A stretch of DNA of 64,000 bases, from NCBI RefSeq assembly GCF_033115175.1, contig NC_084840.1, forward strand, positions 76,833,179-76,897,178, in the 5' to 3' direction. A model generated the notes under the pieces. The model was not told where the DNA came from. It made no database searches and saw nothing but the letters and a program-made list of their open reading frames with translations. The first letter of the stretch is position 1. Each line of letters opens with the position of its first letter. Source of the stretch: Lepus europaeus. Lineage: Eukaryota; Chordata; Mammalia; Lagomorpha; Leporidae. Shown here in pieces: positions 12,148-27,100 of the stretch. A program made the position numbers and the translations under genes.

Positions 12148-15100
12148 CTAAAATGATAAAAAATGAAAAATCATCACTGTGACCATATTTGTAGAATACT
12201 AAGTAAGTGGTTTCTGTGATGCTATTATTAGAAAAATAAAATGTTTTTTTTTGTTCTGGTTTTATAATCTGATTATATCCATGAGCAGCATAACTTTATG
12301 ATAAATATATTTAATCACAATCAAACTTTTCAAATCATATTTCTTTACCTGGAACTTAGTATACAGATCATACACAGAAAGAAATTCAAACATATTCCTC
12401 TAACATAACTGCATTTTCAACTATGCAAAGCTATACTCAGTGCACTTACATCAGATTTTCAAGGATAATAGAAACATATTTGAACATACTATTCAATTCT
12501 AAAAGGTTACCACTAGTAAGCTGGCGTCATTTGTATTAATTCTTCAATTATTTACTCACAGCCCATCATGCTTAGCATAATATATTATGAAATGAATTTT
12601 ATTGCTGAGACAAAGTTCGGTGTCCAAATGCTTCCTGTATTATTTGCATATTTATATATTTTCCTAACTACGTAAGATATAAGGTGGCAACACAATCAAT
12701 ACTTATTAAAAATTTTAATGGGAGTGGGAATTATACATTGCTTGGTATTCTCTTTACCACTCTCCTAATCTTTGTATTATGTCTCATTTTTCTTTATAAT
12801 AATCAAACAGTAACAATTACAACACATCTACCAATATTGCATAAGTACTGCTTTGCATTACATTAAACTATTTTATATATTTGCACCTTTATTTCTATCA
12901 CAAAAAATTACCTTAGGTAGAATAAATATATAATCCTTGTTACCATAATTTATAATATTTTTGCTTACAGGATAAAAGGAGAATAAAGATCTTTCATTGG
13001 GTGTGATTTCTCTTTCATTGTGATATTTTTTACTCCATTCTTATTCTTTTTCTTTGAAATATACTTTAAGACTTCATCCTCTGCATAGATATCACCATAT
13101 TTCAGAAAATCATAACCAAATGTTTTTATTGACCTTGTAAGTTCAGGCTTTCTCAAGGTAAATGAAGGATTTGAGTCCTTAACAAACACAGTGAAAAGGA
13201 AGGGGGAAATTTCAAACTAGAAACATGTTAATTTCCAAGTCTGTAGGGACAATTCCATATGGAAGGGATATATTTTTCTGTATATGGACATCCTAAGGTA
13301 ATTTTCATATTCTTTTAACAGGTTCACATATGTATTGCTTTCTATACTTATTAATAGCTAGACTTTTATTCATAAAAGACCAGGAGTGGTAGCAAGATTA
13401 TTCCAAAAAAAAAAAAAAAGCTATCTTATGAAGCAAATTGCTATCTCAAATGCGGCTTATTTCCATCTATTCTTGAAGCTATGTTTGAAACATCATCAAC
13501 ACTTGAAGATCATCAGGTATTGCTCTAGGCAATACTCAAACTAATGGATTTCTTTTCTTAGGATTTCATTATTAGTGTGACTTATTGAAATTTATCACCA
13601 AATAAATTTTACTTTAATGTGGTAATACTCATTCTTCTATTTTCTTTTGCTGAAAACATTTTTATGTGTAAACTTGCAAGACTTCTGAAATCAGTACTGC
13701 TTTGTTTCAAAAATACAGGTGAAACTTTTTAACTTAATTTATAAGTTCTTACATGTACATGTTTAGGGAAGAGAATGATGTCAACAAACTTAGTAACGTA
13801 AAAAAGAACAAGTCCCATGTTTTGCAGTATAATCTAAATTTTTCTAAACACTGCAAGATTCAAGACTATTTTGTCCAGAAAATCTACCATAAATAAGTCA
13901 ATCATTTATGAAAATGGGGATTCTTTTTGTGCATTACAGTTACTGAGATTATTTATTTACTTATATGTCTCTAAAATCTTGGAAGACAAATTATTTTAAT
14001 GACCTATGATATAAACAGACTTGATGATGAATGAAGACAATTGCTGAACCACAGGGTTATTGGAAATGCCTTCAATCTGATAGGAATTGATGTTTGGAAG
14101 AAGTAATATATCATCTTACAAATATTGAATTAGGATATATTGCTGATTCCCAGAGTGCATGTCCACAAATAGAAGCTAATGCCTTTCCCACATTCCTCTT
14201 CAGAAAATAAATGGAGGAAACACATTTACCAAAGCAACTTACAAATCAGCAGGATAATAGCGAAGATTTTTGTTCAGGCCATCCAGAGCTTTCATGTCCT
14301 CTGAAGACAACTGAAATTCAAACACCTGTTAGAGAAAATACAACATTTTATTATTTTTATAATGAATATTTGCCAATCTAGAAATTTCTGAAAAGTTTCC
14401 AAACATTTTGAGACTTCAAACAAATCACTCATCAATAAATACTGGGTGTTGGTTGAAAAACAAACTAGTGCCACTGTGATGCAAGATAGTATGGAGATTC
14501 CTCATAAATATGAAAATATTTCCAGTGCTCTTCCAACCATCCCATTCCTGGGCTAGAGAAATTAAATTGACATATGCAGAATTATCTGTACCCCCATATT
14601 TACAACAACTCAATTCACAATAGCTATGATACAAGATCAACACATATGTTCATCAACTGATAATAAGATAAATAAAACGTGGTTTATATAACAATGGAGT
14701 ACAGCTTAACCACAAAAAAGCAAGAAATTCTGCCTTTTCCAACAAAGCAGAATCAACTGTGGAGCATTATGCTTAGTGAAATAAGTCAGACCCCAAAAGA
14801 CAGATACCTTGTGTTTTCTCTGATTTGTGGTAGCTAACATATAGAATACACAGATGAATATATACACATACACCTAAATATAGAAGAGTGAAATTGACAT
14901 CCAATGATTTGATTACTCTTTAAAACCCTTTTGTATATTCCTGTTGAAGAGATGTTCAACTTTTTACTTGTTGAACACCATATTTAGTTGAGCATTAAGT
15001 CTGTGGTTACAAAATAAATTGAATTAATGTTATCACAAATTAAAAGAAAAGAGAAAGGAAGAAAGGAAGAGAAGGGAGGGAGGGAGTAAGGTAAGAAGGG

Positions 15101-18100
15101 AAATATCAATATGTCTTGGAATTGTATATATTAAATACATAAATTTGTTCTCTTTATATTAAAAATAAATAATAATAATATAAAATCAACACTGTGTGAG
15201 GAGTTGGTTTTGTGGCCCAGAGGTTTAATCAGCCACCTGCAATGCAGTCATTCTTTGTCAGCACCAATTGGAGTCCCAGCTGCTTGACTCGTGATCCAGG
15301 TCCCTACTGATGGACCTGGGAGAGCAATGGAGGAAGAACCAAGTGCATGGATACTTCTACCCATGTGGGAATCTCAGATGGAGTTTCAGACTCCTGGCTT
15401 CAACCTGGTACAGACCTAGTGTTGTGACCGCTGGAGAGTGAATCAGCAGATGGAAGATTCTCTCTCTCTCACCTGTTCCTCCTTTCTCCCTCTCATACTT
15501 TCTCTGTATCTCTGCCTTTTAAGTGAATAAATTAAATCTTCCAAGAAAAACCACCAGTGAAAAATCAATAAAAATGCAGTAATAGTTATAATATATTGAA
15601 GCCTCACAACATTACAGATAAAAAGAGGTCATGGGGCCAGCACTGTGGCACAGTTTGTTAAAGCCTCAGCCTGCAGCACTGGCATCCCATATGGGCTCTG
15701 GTCTGCTGGTTCGAGTCTAGGCTGCACCTCTTCTTTTTTTTTTATTTCATATCTTATTTATTTTCAATTGAGGTGCAATAAACATGAGGGATACAAATAA
15801 CTCGTCCATAGGCTGATTTCTTCTTATAAATTTCATCTGATTCCATATAGATTTCTCTTTTTTTCAACTTTTATTTAATAACTATAAATTTCCAAAGTAC
15901 AACTTTTGGATGATAGCAGCTTTTCCCCCCATAACCTCTCCACTTCTAATCCAACCCTCTGCTATGGCCTGGGAAACAATAGAAGATAGTCCAAGTCCTT
16001 GGGCCCCTGCACCCATGTAGGAGACTTGGAAGAAGCTCCTGGCTCCTGGCTTCAGATCAGCTCAGCTCTGGTCATCACGGTCATTTGGGGAGTGAACCAG
16101 CAGGATGGAAAGACTATCTCTCTCTGGTTCTACCTCTCTCTGTAACTCTGTCTTTCAAATAAATAAAATAATTCTTAAAAAAAAAGGAGGTCTCAACATT
16201 AATGAGCTGTAGAAGGATGCTGACATTATTCAAACAAGATAGGGCCATGCACTTACAAGATCTAGAAGATTCTAAAAGCAAACTTTGAAATATATAAGAT
16301 ATGTTTATATCCATCATTGAAGAAAGAACAAAAAAATTGATAATTTGAAAAAGAAAAAAGTATGTTAAGTTCTCCAGAAATTAATGAAGAGTTTCAATTC
16401 AATGTCAAGCAATAAACTTCTATTCTATGTGGAAACTGAAAAGCCCTTACAAATTGTATGTAACAGTTAATTCAATGAAAATTAACCAAGATATTTTAAA
16501 TATGAGGTGTTAGAAAATGTGTACCATACTGGAAAGCAGAGCTCTATTTTCCAACATAAGGAGGATACCACAGGAAAAAAATAATATATTGAAGCGAGGA
16601 GTGAATTCAGATACTTAATTTGTGAGATGAAAGGAGGGTCACTGATGTGTCAGACTGTCAGAGTGACACAGTTAGAGAGTGAATGAGAGAGATACACAAT
16701 GTGCAACAGAAAGACAGAGACCTCTCATCTGGAAATCAGTTTGGATCTCTAACAAGGGTTATGTTCACCCAAGCTCTAGGAACATAGCCTGTTGATTCCC
16801 GTGGGGTGCATTAGCAGCAAGACAGAGCAGGACTGAAGCTCAAATCCAGGCACTTCCGTATGGGCAGCCCAAGCAATAAATCAAATTCTTAATCTTGATT
16901 TTTTTTTTAAAGTTTAGATGCATGTCAGTGGACTCTTACATATATTTCACAAGATATTTTAAAAATACCAGTTGAATTAATAACCCAATTTAGAAAGAAA
17001 GATTATAATATTTTATAGATAATATAGTAAAATGTTATCCTGTTCCCATATACAGGAGAATTTGCATCAGCTACAAAGATTTAACTACACAAGAATAGGA
17101 ATTTTTATTGTGAAAATATATCATATCGGGGGCCAGCGCTGTGGCACAGTGGGTTAACACCCTGGCCTGAAGCGCCGGCATCCCATATTGGCGCCGGTTC
17201 CAGTCCCGGCTGCTCCTCTTCTGATCCAGCTCTCTGCTGTGGCCTGGGAAAGCAGTAGAAGATGGCCCAAGTTCTTGAGCCCCTGAACCCACGTGGGAGA
17301 CCAGGAAGAAGCTCCTGGCTTCTGGCTTTGATTCGGCACAGCTCCAGCTATTCCTGCCAATTGGAGAGTGAACCATCAGATAGAAGACCTCTCTCTCTCT
17401 CTGCTTCTCTTCTCCCTGTGTAACTCTCTTTTGAATAAATAAATAAAAATCTTTTTTTAAAAGAAAATATATCAAAGAGAATGCAATTTATGAGAACAAG
17501 TTTTTAAAAGATCTACTCATTTATTCAAAAGGCATAGTTTCAGAAAGAGAAGGAAAGTCAGAGAGAGATTCCAACTTCCGGCTCACTCTCCAAATTGCCA
17601 CAACAGCTGAGGCTGGGCCAGACTGAAGCCAGGAGCTAGGAAATTCATACTAATCTCCCGTGGGGGTGGCAAGAGCCCAAACACATGGACAATACTTCTC
17701 TATTCTCCCAGGCACTACAGGAAGGAGTTGGATCAGGAGTGGAGCAGCCAGAGCTAGAATTAGCTGCCATATGGGATCCTGGAGTTGCTGGCAGTAGCTT
17801 TACCTGCTGCATCACAGGGGCCCTGAGAACAAATTTTAATAAGTACATCTCGATATAAAATTAAAGCCCAGAATTCACAAACTAGATCAATTAGGAAAAT
17901 ATTGCCCAATATACCAGTTTGCTAGGCTCCATGCCCTTTGGATCCATTATCTATTACCCAACAATTGTAGTGTGGCCTGGTCTGTTCAATGGTCATACAA
18001 CTTGTCAGAAGCAATTGCTGGGCAGTTCTGAGAAGGCTTTGCCAGTATGCAATGATTGCTTTTGGATTGTGCCATGTAATGATGTGAAAACTAGGACACT

Positions 18101-21100
18101 TAGCTGGAGGATGAAAAAGTACATGGAGGAGCACTGAGGCATCCCATGCAGTGCTCAATTAACATCCTAGAAGAGAGCTGCCTCATTTACGAATGCACAA
18201 GGGAGTGGATTGCAAGTACATGAGAGAGCCCGACATACAACGCAAGGTGGATGAGTTCAGGCTCAGCCTAGGCTTAACTCCCAATCCACATAAGGATGTT
18301 AAAAGTTAGTTACATACAATCATCTGTGCAAAAGATACTTTTATTTTACAACTGCAATAGCTAATGGTAAGATAATGGTTTCTTAATTGAAAACACAGAC
18401 AGTCAATCTATTTATATGAACAAAGACTTGAATTGGTGATTCACTAGACAGGAATACCAAAGTGAAAAAAAATGAATATTAAACTGTATGGATTCTAAAA
18501 TTGCAAAAATATAATAATTTATAAATCAAAAATCACCTCATAAAATACCTTAATTTCAGAAAATGTCTTACATAATGCTTACACAAGAAACTGCCAGTTT
18601 AATGCTGAACACTGGTTCTCTGTTTTCTGTCCAATGATACTTTGTCTACCCATTATGTCTCATTTGATACAGAAATATTGAAAGCATTTGCAAATATTTG
18701 GTGCAAACTTCTTGACACCTTGCAAGGAAGATAAAATGTGAAGGATCCTGTGTAGGATCTTTCACGCCTTCAGCCCCACGTGCTCATCACCTGAATGTTC
18801 TCTTTGATCTCCTTCTCTATGAAACTCTTGGCCAGGACCACAACTCCACGCTGCAGCTGGTAGCGAAGGGCAATCAGGGCTGGACTTCGCTGGTGCTTTT
18901 TTGCCAAGGCACAGATGACTGGATCTTCCAGGAGAACTGGGTAGCTCTGATCCACCCTGCAAGGACAGGTAGAAAAGCTGACCTCCTGATGCTGGGCATT
19001 CAGTTTGATAAGAGGCTTCCAACGCTTCTCAAAGGTGGTACATGGAAAAGCAGGGTTAGTATCATTTGAGATGTTGTTACAGATATAGATTACCCTTCTC
19101 TCTGAGCCAGTTCAGAGTTAAGTCTATAAAACGAAGTGCTGCAAACCCATAGTATTTCATCAACAGTGGGCTATATGTCATCTTTCTGTTTTCCTTTTAC
19201 CATTTTGGATCACGACTTGATCCCAGAGCACCATAGGCAACCAGAACAATGTCTTTGGACTTGCAGAAATCTAGCAGTTTGCTCTGGTTGAGATAGGGAT
19301 GACATTCCACCTGTGGGTAGACAAGATTGAAAAGTATCAGAGTATATGAAATGTTAATATTAAAATAAAGGGAAACTTAAAATTAGAAGAAGTTGAATTT
19401 AGAAATGAGACATAGAAATTTAAACTAAAAATATCAATTGAAGTTTTTAAATTTTGCATTAGAGACTTTATTTTATTTGAAAAGCAGAGAGAAGGAGAGA
19501 CAGAAAGAGAGAGAGAGAGACAAACAGAGAAAGAGAGGGAGAGATAGGTAAAAAGAGAGAGGCAGACACAGAAAGAGAGACAGAGAGGATAGAAAGAGAG
19601 AAGAGTTCTAACTGCTGGTTCACTCCCCCAAATCACCTACAATGGCCGGGACTATTCCAGGGCAAAATTAGAGCCCAAAGCTCCACCTGAGTCATGAATG
19701 TTGCAGGGGCCCAAGTACTTCAACCACCTTGTGCTTTCCTAAGTGCATCGGCAAGGAGCTAGATTGGAAGTTGAGCAACAGCACCTTGAACTGCATCTCC
19801 AACATGAGATGGAGATTCAAAAACTTGTTTACTTAACATGTTGCACCACAGTGACAGCCTCCAAATAAAGATTTTTTAAAAAACAACAATTTAGATAGTT
19901 TTTTTTCCTGGAAATGTAAAATATGACATTTCTCAGAAGAAGCAGCTCTTTGGCTAGATAGATCATGGTTGCTAAATCACTTTTTCTGTGTTAAAGATAG
20001 ATGACAAACACCACATTAGGGACAAGGAAATCACACTTTGAGCTTTGGCCTTTGTGTCAGAAAGTAAAAATTTTTCTAATACTCCTAATGGAAACTCTGT
20101 TAGAATAAAAAAACATATGATAGGAATCTCACTTATTTCATCTGAGCAGATTGGCATATCCAAAGAAAAATGAGTAAAACTAATTCTAACTCATAGACTA
20201 AATAAAAACTCATGAGTCTATAAATATGAGTATATAAAAAGAGAAAAAGAGCAAGAGATATGAAATAAAAAATATTTGCCTCTGATGATGGTGATTTTTA
20301 CTATAACTTTTTTTCTCATTAAAGGCAAGATATTAAAGTTAACCTATCTTATAGGAATAGTTATAATTTATGATGACTTAATATGCAAAACTCAAATATG
20401 AAAACTATAAAAGCACAGTTAAATGCAAATAACTTTGCAAACCCAAAGTAATAACTAGTTAAAACAAAAATCATCCATGAGTGCTCATCTATTATGCAAA
20501 ATTTGTTAAGATATGTTACATCTTCTGTTGAATATTATCACCTACATTACTATCAATTTCAATAGGTGAAAATAAATGTTCACAAAAGGAGATGTGGCTC
20601 TGACTGGCTTAAAAAGTGACCAAAATATACATCACTAAACAAGGGAAAACAGCCTTTCTATGCTGTCTCTTGGAATACAATTTGATGAACACAGAATTAT
20701 AAGGACGTCTTCATGACAAAAATGTTTAACCTTAATATAATGAACTATCCAAACCTAACTTCTAACTTACAGAAAGTTGAAGTAGAGAAGCAAGTGATTA
20801 TTACAAGACAACAATCTGATGAGTCTAGAACAATTGACAAAATGTGCATAGATATCACAAAAAAAAAAGATTTCTGAACTCTGAAAAAAAAAGCATGAGA
20901 AATATGACAGAATTCTATGTATGAATTACTATTTTGTTGCCCTTAAAAGAGAAGACATCTGGGAGTATTTATAGAAAATTGCAATACTTAATGATATGAG
21001 ATGCTAAGAGGTAGAAATTATTAAGTACCTTAACTCAGATTATGAAAACTCTAACTGTATGGGAGAGTGTCTTCTATCATAGGAGATGTGTGAGTTCTGC

Positions 21101-24100
21101 AAGGATGAGCTATCACCAACACATTTTATCAAGAGGTTCAGCCAAATATCGCACATATTTATTAACATAAACTTATACACCTATTAACTTTAGAAATATG
21201 AAAAATGTAACAATCTGAGAACAGGAGAGAGAATGGGAATATCAGCATTATCAAAATTTCCAGATGAATGAAAGTTTTAAAGTTAAAAACTGGAATAAAG
21301 CTAATACTAAAAGCCATAATAATTTAGTAAACATTTTCTTGAAAATCAGAGTACTACAACATTACAGAGAAAACTGATAGATTTTATAAGCCATATTTTC
21401 ATGTGAATATGTTTACTGAGTGACTGTACTAATTTAGAACATGAAACATTTAAAACTGTTTACTGGGTGACTGTACTAATTTAGAACATGAAACAAGCTA
21501 AATTTTGATGTTGTTGCATAGTTTATTTGAAAGCAAAAGCAGAGATTAGATGTAGATTAAAATGAGTTTAAGAATGAAATCAGCTTAGGTTTTGCTAAAG
21601 TTTCCTGAGTGTTAATATGGGCCACAACAGCAACACCATAAAAGGTAACTTTCTCCCTCTTGTCCAATTTATTTTCCGGGTGTCCAATAATTTTTTCCTG
21701 CATCTAAAACTCTGTTCAGGCACCCAAAAAACAAATACCAAGAAGATTCAGATATCTGAAAGCAAAACAAACCCTTGCCATCTATGTTCTCCTACATTCA
21801 CGCTATCTTTATTTACTGCCCATTACATATTTTCATGGTCCTCTCTGCTACATATAGTGCTATATCACATTCAGTGATTGATAAATCCATCTTCTCACTG
21901 AGGTTTGACTCGTGACTTCTCCTTTCTTGATCATTTTTACCTCCCCAGATTCTTAGACATATTGAGCACTAGTCCCCTTACCTATTCAATAAGAGACAAT
22001 AGAGGGCCTACTTGCCCCTCCACAGAGGCGCACAGAGGCTTTGCCTTGAGAATCTTCTCTTCCCAAGCATACTTTGAATGAGAATTGAAGACAAGTGGAC
22101 TCTTCAGTGGTACAGAAGGGATTGAAAAACAGAAGGAGAGGAGGCTGAGAGTCCTCACCTGGTTGCAGACAGGCTTGTACTTGAGCCCTGGCTTGTTCAG
22201 AATCATCTCCAACTGCCTGTGGTTGAAGTTGGACACCCCGATGGACTTGGCCAATCCTGCATCCTTACACTTTTCCATGGCCTATGAGAAAATATTATGA
22301 TAAAATTTTTCCACAAATGGCTAGAATAATTTAAAGGCATGATAACACCATTAGAAAAAGATGATAATGAAGCTAATGGTCATTGACTGATAGAGAAAAA
22401 AAAAAGAATATAGAACAGAGAGGGAGATGGTGACATTAAGGAAAGAAATCACAGTGTCCTCCATAGGAATCAAGAGAAATTACTGTATGTGAATAAAAAA
22501 AAATGATCTCCATTTCTTTCTGTGACATCCCCCACTCCAGTATAGTAATTCTTAACAGTGGCATGATTTCTACAACCAAAAATGCATAACCCATTCTTTT
22601 AAGTTTAATTGTGATCTGAATCTCCTGTTCTTGACTTCTTTGTACTCACTCCTCCAAATACTCACCTCCCAAGTTGCACAGATATCCACTGTATCATGTA
22701 TTATTTTTCCTTGTTCATCTTTCGGGTATAGTTCTTTCCCAGGCTAGAATAAAAGCAGTAATTTTACACTATATTACCAGATTGAGGTATGCACACCCTA
22801 TATGCACACCCAGATGTATTTAGGGTAGGAACAGTAAACATCAATGAAAAATGTGGAACAACATTCCACAGACATGTTTGCCATGTGTATTGTATATGAA
22901 GTGGTAAAGAATGACATTATGTTACTGAAGGACTTCTGAAAATTTACCTGCTAAAAAAAACTAGGATCTTAGGGAACTCTAGTAAAACAGTTCCTGGAAA
23001 TTGGGCCAAAACCATGAGTTAAGGGCAGGCAGCTGCAGTTTGAGATAACGGCGCCAGATAAAGGCATGGGAAGCACCCAACCGCCCCTTATCTGTGGGTC
23101 CCGGCAGATGGCAAAAGTATGCAAGGTATTTTCTGCATGCCCCCACCCCATTGTCTTATTGAAACCCTGTAACCACGCTTTTTTTCTGCTTCTGTATCCC
23201 CTGCCCTGCTTGAGAAACTGCCCACACTACCCCCTTCCCTAGCCCCTTACCCAGTAACCATTAACATATCCAATGGAATTATAACACGACCAAATATGCT
23301 AATGTTGTGGTTTTAAGCTTTAAATACCCTGTAAAACTAATGTTCAGGGCCGCTCTCTCTGCACTACACTAGAGTGTGCTGTTGAGACGGCCCATTTGCA
23401 AATGAAATAAACTTCCTCTTGCCTTTTGCATCGATTGGAGTGGAGTCTGTGTTTCTGGGGGTCCGGATTGTGGGACACCTGCTTAAGGGGTCTTACAGTT
23501 ACATTTTTCTCACATCTATTATGTGTGTGTTAATGAATACTATTTTCTAGGCCCTAATTGTGTCCCATGGGTTTATATTACTTTGTGTGCTCTGTTCTTT
23601 CATATACAGAAATATCCATTTTACCTTGAAAATCTGTAGTTACATAACCTTCATCTTCACAATAATGGATTATAATTTTTACCCAGGCTAAACCGTCAGT
23701 GTTCCTTATCTCCCTGACAACATGTGAATCTAACAGCATGCACTTGTACCACAGATCATGGATCAAGGGTCTGTTCTATAAAAATTGTAATACTAGAAGA
23801 TGCAGATCACCTCTTAAATCATGGCCATGAGTTCAGAATTACCCAATAGCCATGTATGCCACCATGAAAAGGCTAAGACAAAAACTACATTAATCCTGTG
23901 GTAGTGTTGTGGAAAACTAGAGACACAAAAGTTTTCCAAAGGTTACTTATTCTGTACCTTACTAATGGCTTAAGATCCCCATTACAGAATCCAGTAGACT
24001 ATATTGCTTAAACAATTTTGAGCAGTTTCTCTACCTTACATACAACATGCTTCAGCAACTTTATCAGTATCACCATGAAAATGATGGTCACTCTACAGCT

Positions 24101-27100
24101 AACATGAAATAAATTTGATGATGTTAACCTCCTACCTTCATAGCCGCTGGATAATGCATAAGGTACAGATCAACATAGTCCAGTTGAAGTTTTTTCAGTG
24201 ACTGCTCCAAGCCGGTTCGAACCAACTCTGGCCGAAAGAAAGTGCACCAAAGCTGCAGGGGTTAAACAGTGGAAGTTGTGCAGAATGAATACATTAGCCA
24301 AATTTCATGATTTCTTTCATCTAATATTGAGATTTTTTTCTAGCAACACAGGAGGAAAATGAAGTCTTCCTTTTGGATTTCATGTGCCCTGACATGACAT
24401 CAGAACCTCTATCATTTGTTTGGATATTTTTCATAAATATACTTATTCATGGTAGATATTACACCAGAGACAGATATGCTATCAATTAACTATAACGACC
24501 ACTGTCTTGATTATATTTGTCAGAGTTTACAAATCAAAGAGATAATGGTGTTGAGAAAGAAATAAACAGAAATGTTGGAAATGAAAAACTGAACAATTAA
24601 AAAATACATTAGGGGACCAGCATTGGGGTGTAGCAGCTAAAGCCACTGCCTGTGATGCCTGCATCGTGGCTCCTGGTTTTAATGTGCCCACCTGTACCAC
24701 TGTGGTCATTGTGGAGCAAACCAGTGGATGGAGGATCACTTTCTCTCTCTTTCTCTCTATCACATTCATCTCTCTTTCTGTAATTCTGCCTTTCAAATAA
24801 GTAAATAAATCTTTAAAAAATACAATGGAAAGTCTTAGCAAAGGATGAGAAAAGCAGAAGAAAGAATATATGATTATATGAGAGGTCTTTTGAAATAACA
24901 GGAAAAATATAAAAGAAAAAAAATTTAATGAAAAAAAAAAGTCAAGGATCTCTTGAATACCATTATATAAGTCTTTGGAATTCATGAAGGAATGGAGGAA
25001 GAGAACAGCTAAGAAAACTTAGTCAATGAAGTCCTAGCAGGAAACTCCCCCCATTTGTAGAAAGTTATGGACTTCCAGATACATGAAGCTCACAGACCCC
25101 CACTCAGCCATGATAAGAGAACATCCTCACCGTTGGGGCATGAGGGCGGCCATGGCGTGGCCAGGCCAGGCCCGGCCTGGGGCTGGGGGGGGGGGGGCTC
25201 TGCATGCGCAGCTGCCCCCGGGTGCCCCTGCCAGAGCTGCGCAGAACGGAGCCGCAAGGAGCCAAGTAAGATGGCGCCCAGAGGAAGTAAGATGGGCGGA
25301 ATCCAAAGTTGTTTACCACTAAAACTAATTGGCTGCGCAACATCAGGGGAGGTAACAAAACTAGTAACAAGTGTATAGACATAGGGCTAATCCTACAGAA
25401 ATCCCCCCATAAGGTGATTTTTTAAGTGATTGGTTGGTCCTTAGCCCTGCCCTAGTGACTCTGCAGTTTTGTGCTATAAAAGGTACTATTATGCACAAAG
25501 TGAATGAGTCCTTGCTAGACTTGGCTCCCTGCTGCGTCTGATTGTCTCCGGGACCGGGAGGCTGGGGAACGGGCGCACTTACCTTTCCTCAGACCCAGTC
25601 CATCATGTACGGGTGGACTAAGACCCTGCACACCGTGGCACATTTTACTCAAACTTTGAGAAGGAAAACATAAAGAGAATGTCCTAAGATTTTCAAGAGA
25701 AAAGCACAAGATCACCTTTAAAGGTAATCTCATGGGATTCATAGATTTCTCAGCAAAAGCACTGAAGGCCAGGATGCAATGAGGAGACATAGTTTAAGTT
25801 CTGAAAAAATGTAAAACTGCCAATCCATAATACTTTACCTAGAAAACTTTCATTTGTTAGTGAAGGTGAAATAAAGACCTTCAAAAACAGAAGAAAAAAA
25901 TCATCACTGTGCAGCTAACATGAAAAAAGATCTCATATGGATGTATTTAATGCAGAAACAGGTCACTCTCTCAGAACTGCCTCTCACTTTGTCATTCTAC
26001 ATTTCAAAATAATTTTAAAAATTGTTAAAAAATTATTTTGGAAACACAAAAGGCCCTGGCCAGAGGCATCACAATACCAATACCAGATGTTAAGACATAT
26101 TGCAAGGCTATTATAACCAAAACATTATGGTACTGGCAAAAGTAGATATGTAGACCACTGGGCAGGCTAGAAGCCTCAGACCCAAAACCACAAATCTATA
26201 ATCAAATCAATTTTAGCAAACATCATAAAAAACATTCCATGGAGAAAGAACAGTCTATTCAACAAATGGTGTGGAGAAAATTAGATATCCATATGTAGAT
26301 ATTTGAAGCAAAACACTTATCTTACTTAGAGACTATAGAAAAATAATCGAGGAGCCAGCACAGCGGCATAGCAAGTAAAGCTGCTGCCTGAAGTGCCAGC
26401 ATCCCTTATGGGCTCCAGTTTGAGTCCTGCTGCTCCACTTCCAATCCTACTCCTTGCTAATGTTCCTCGGAAATCATCAAAAGATGACTGAAGTCCTTGG
26501 GCCCCTTCACACACTTGGGAGACCTAGAAGAAGCTCCAGGTTCATGGCTACAGACTGAATCAGCTCAGGCCATTGCAGTCATTTGAGGAGTGAACCAATG
26601 GATGGAAGACCTTTTTCTCTCTGCCTCTCTGTAACTCTACCTTTCAAATAAATAAAAAATGAATCTTTTTAAAAAAAGAAAAACAATCTCAAAATGTGTC
26701 AAGCATCTAAATTCAAGATCTGAAATTATCAAACAAATAAAGAAAAACAGAGAAAACACTGAAGAAATTATCCCAGACAAAGATTACTTAGGTAAGAATT
26801 CAAAAGCACGGGGAATAAAAACAAAAATAGATAAATGAGATTTTATCAAGCTATGAAGCTTCTGCACAGCCAAGAAGCAGGTGAAGAGAAAATCAACAGA
26901 ATGGGAGAGAATATTTTCAAACTATCTATCTGATAAAAATTTAATATCCAAACTGCATAAGGAGAACAATAAATTCAACAACAATAAAATAAACAGTCCT
27001 GTCAAGAAATGTGCAAGGGATATAAATTGAAATTTTGCAAAGAAGGAAAAGATTGCCCAACAGACAAATGAAAAAATATTTAGTTTCAGTAGCCATCAGG

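Larger units (their letters stand above)
11046..20720 (-). repeat. Tandem duplicon copy A (AKR1C gene 1, 3' half)
   Basis: This stretch aligns in order and orientation with 56029-64000: 3' flank, exons 9 to 6, and the introns with their older repeats. It marks the ancestral AKR1C gene duplication. Duplication units may extend further left of exon 6 in gene 2, beyond the window edge. Differences are mostly later SINE, LTR and L1 insertions plus local deletions; for example, about 780 bases at 19863-20640 have no counterpart in copy B. Confidence 0.85.
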
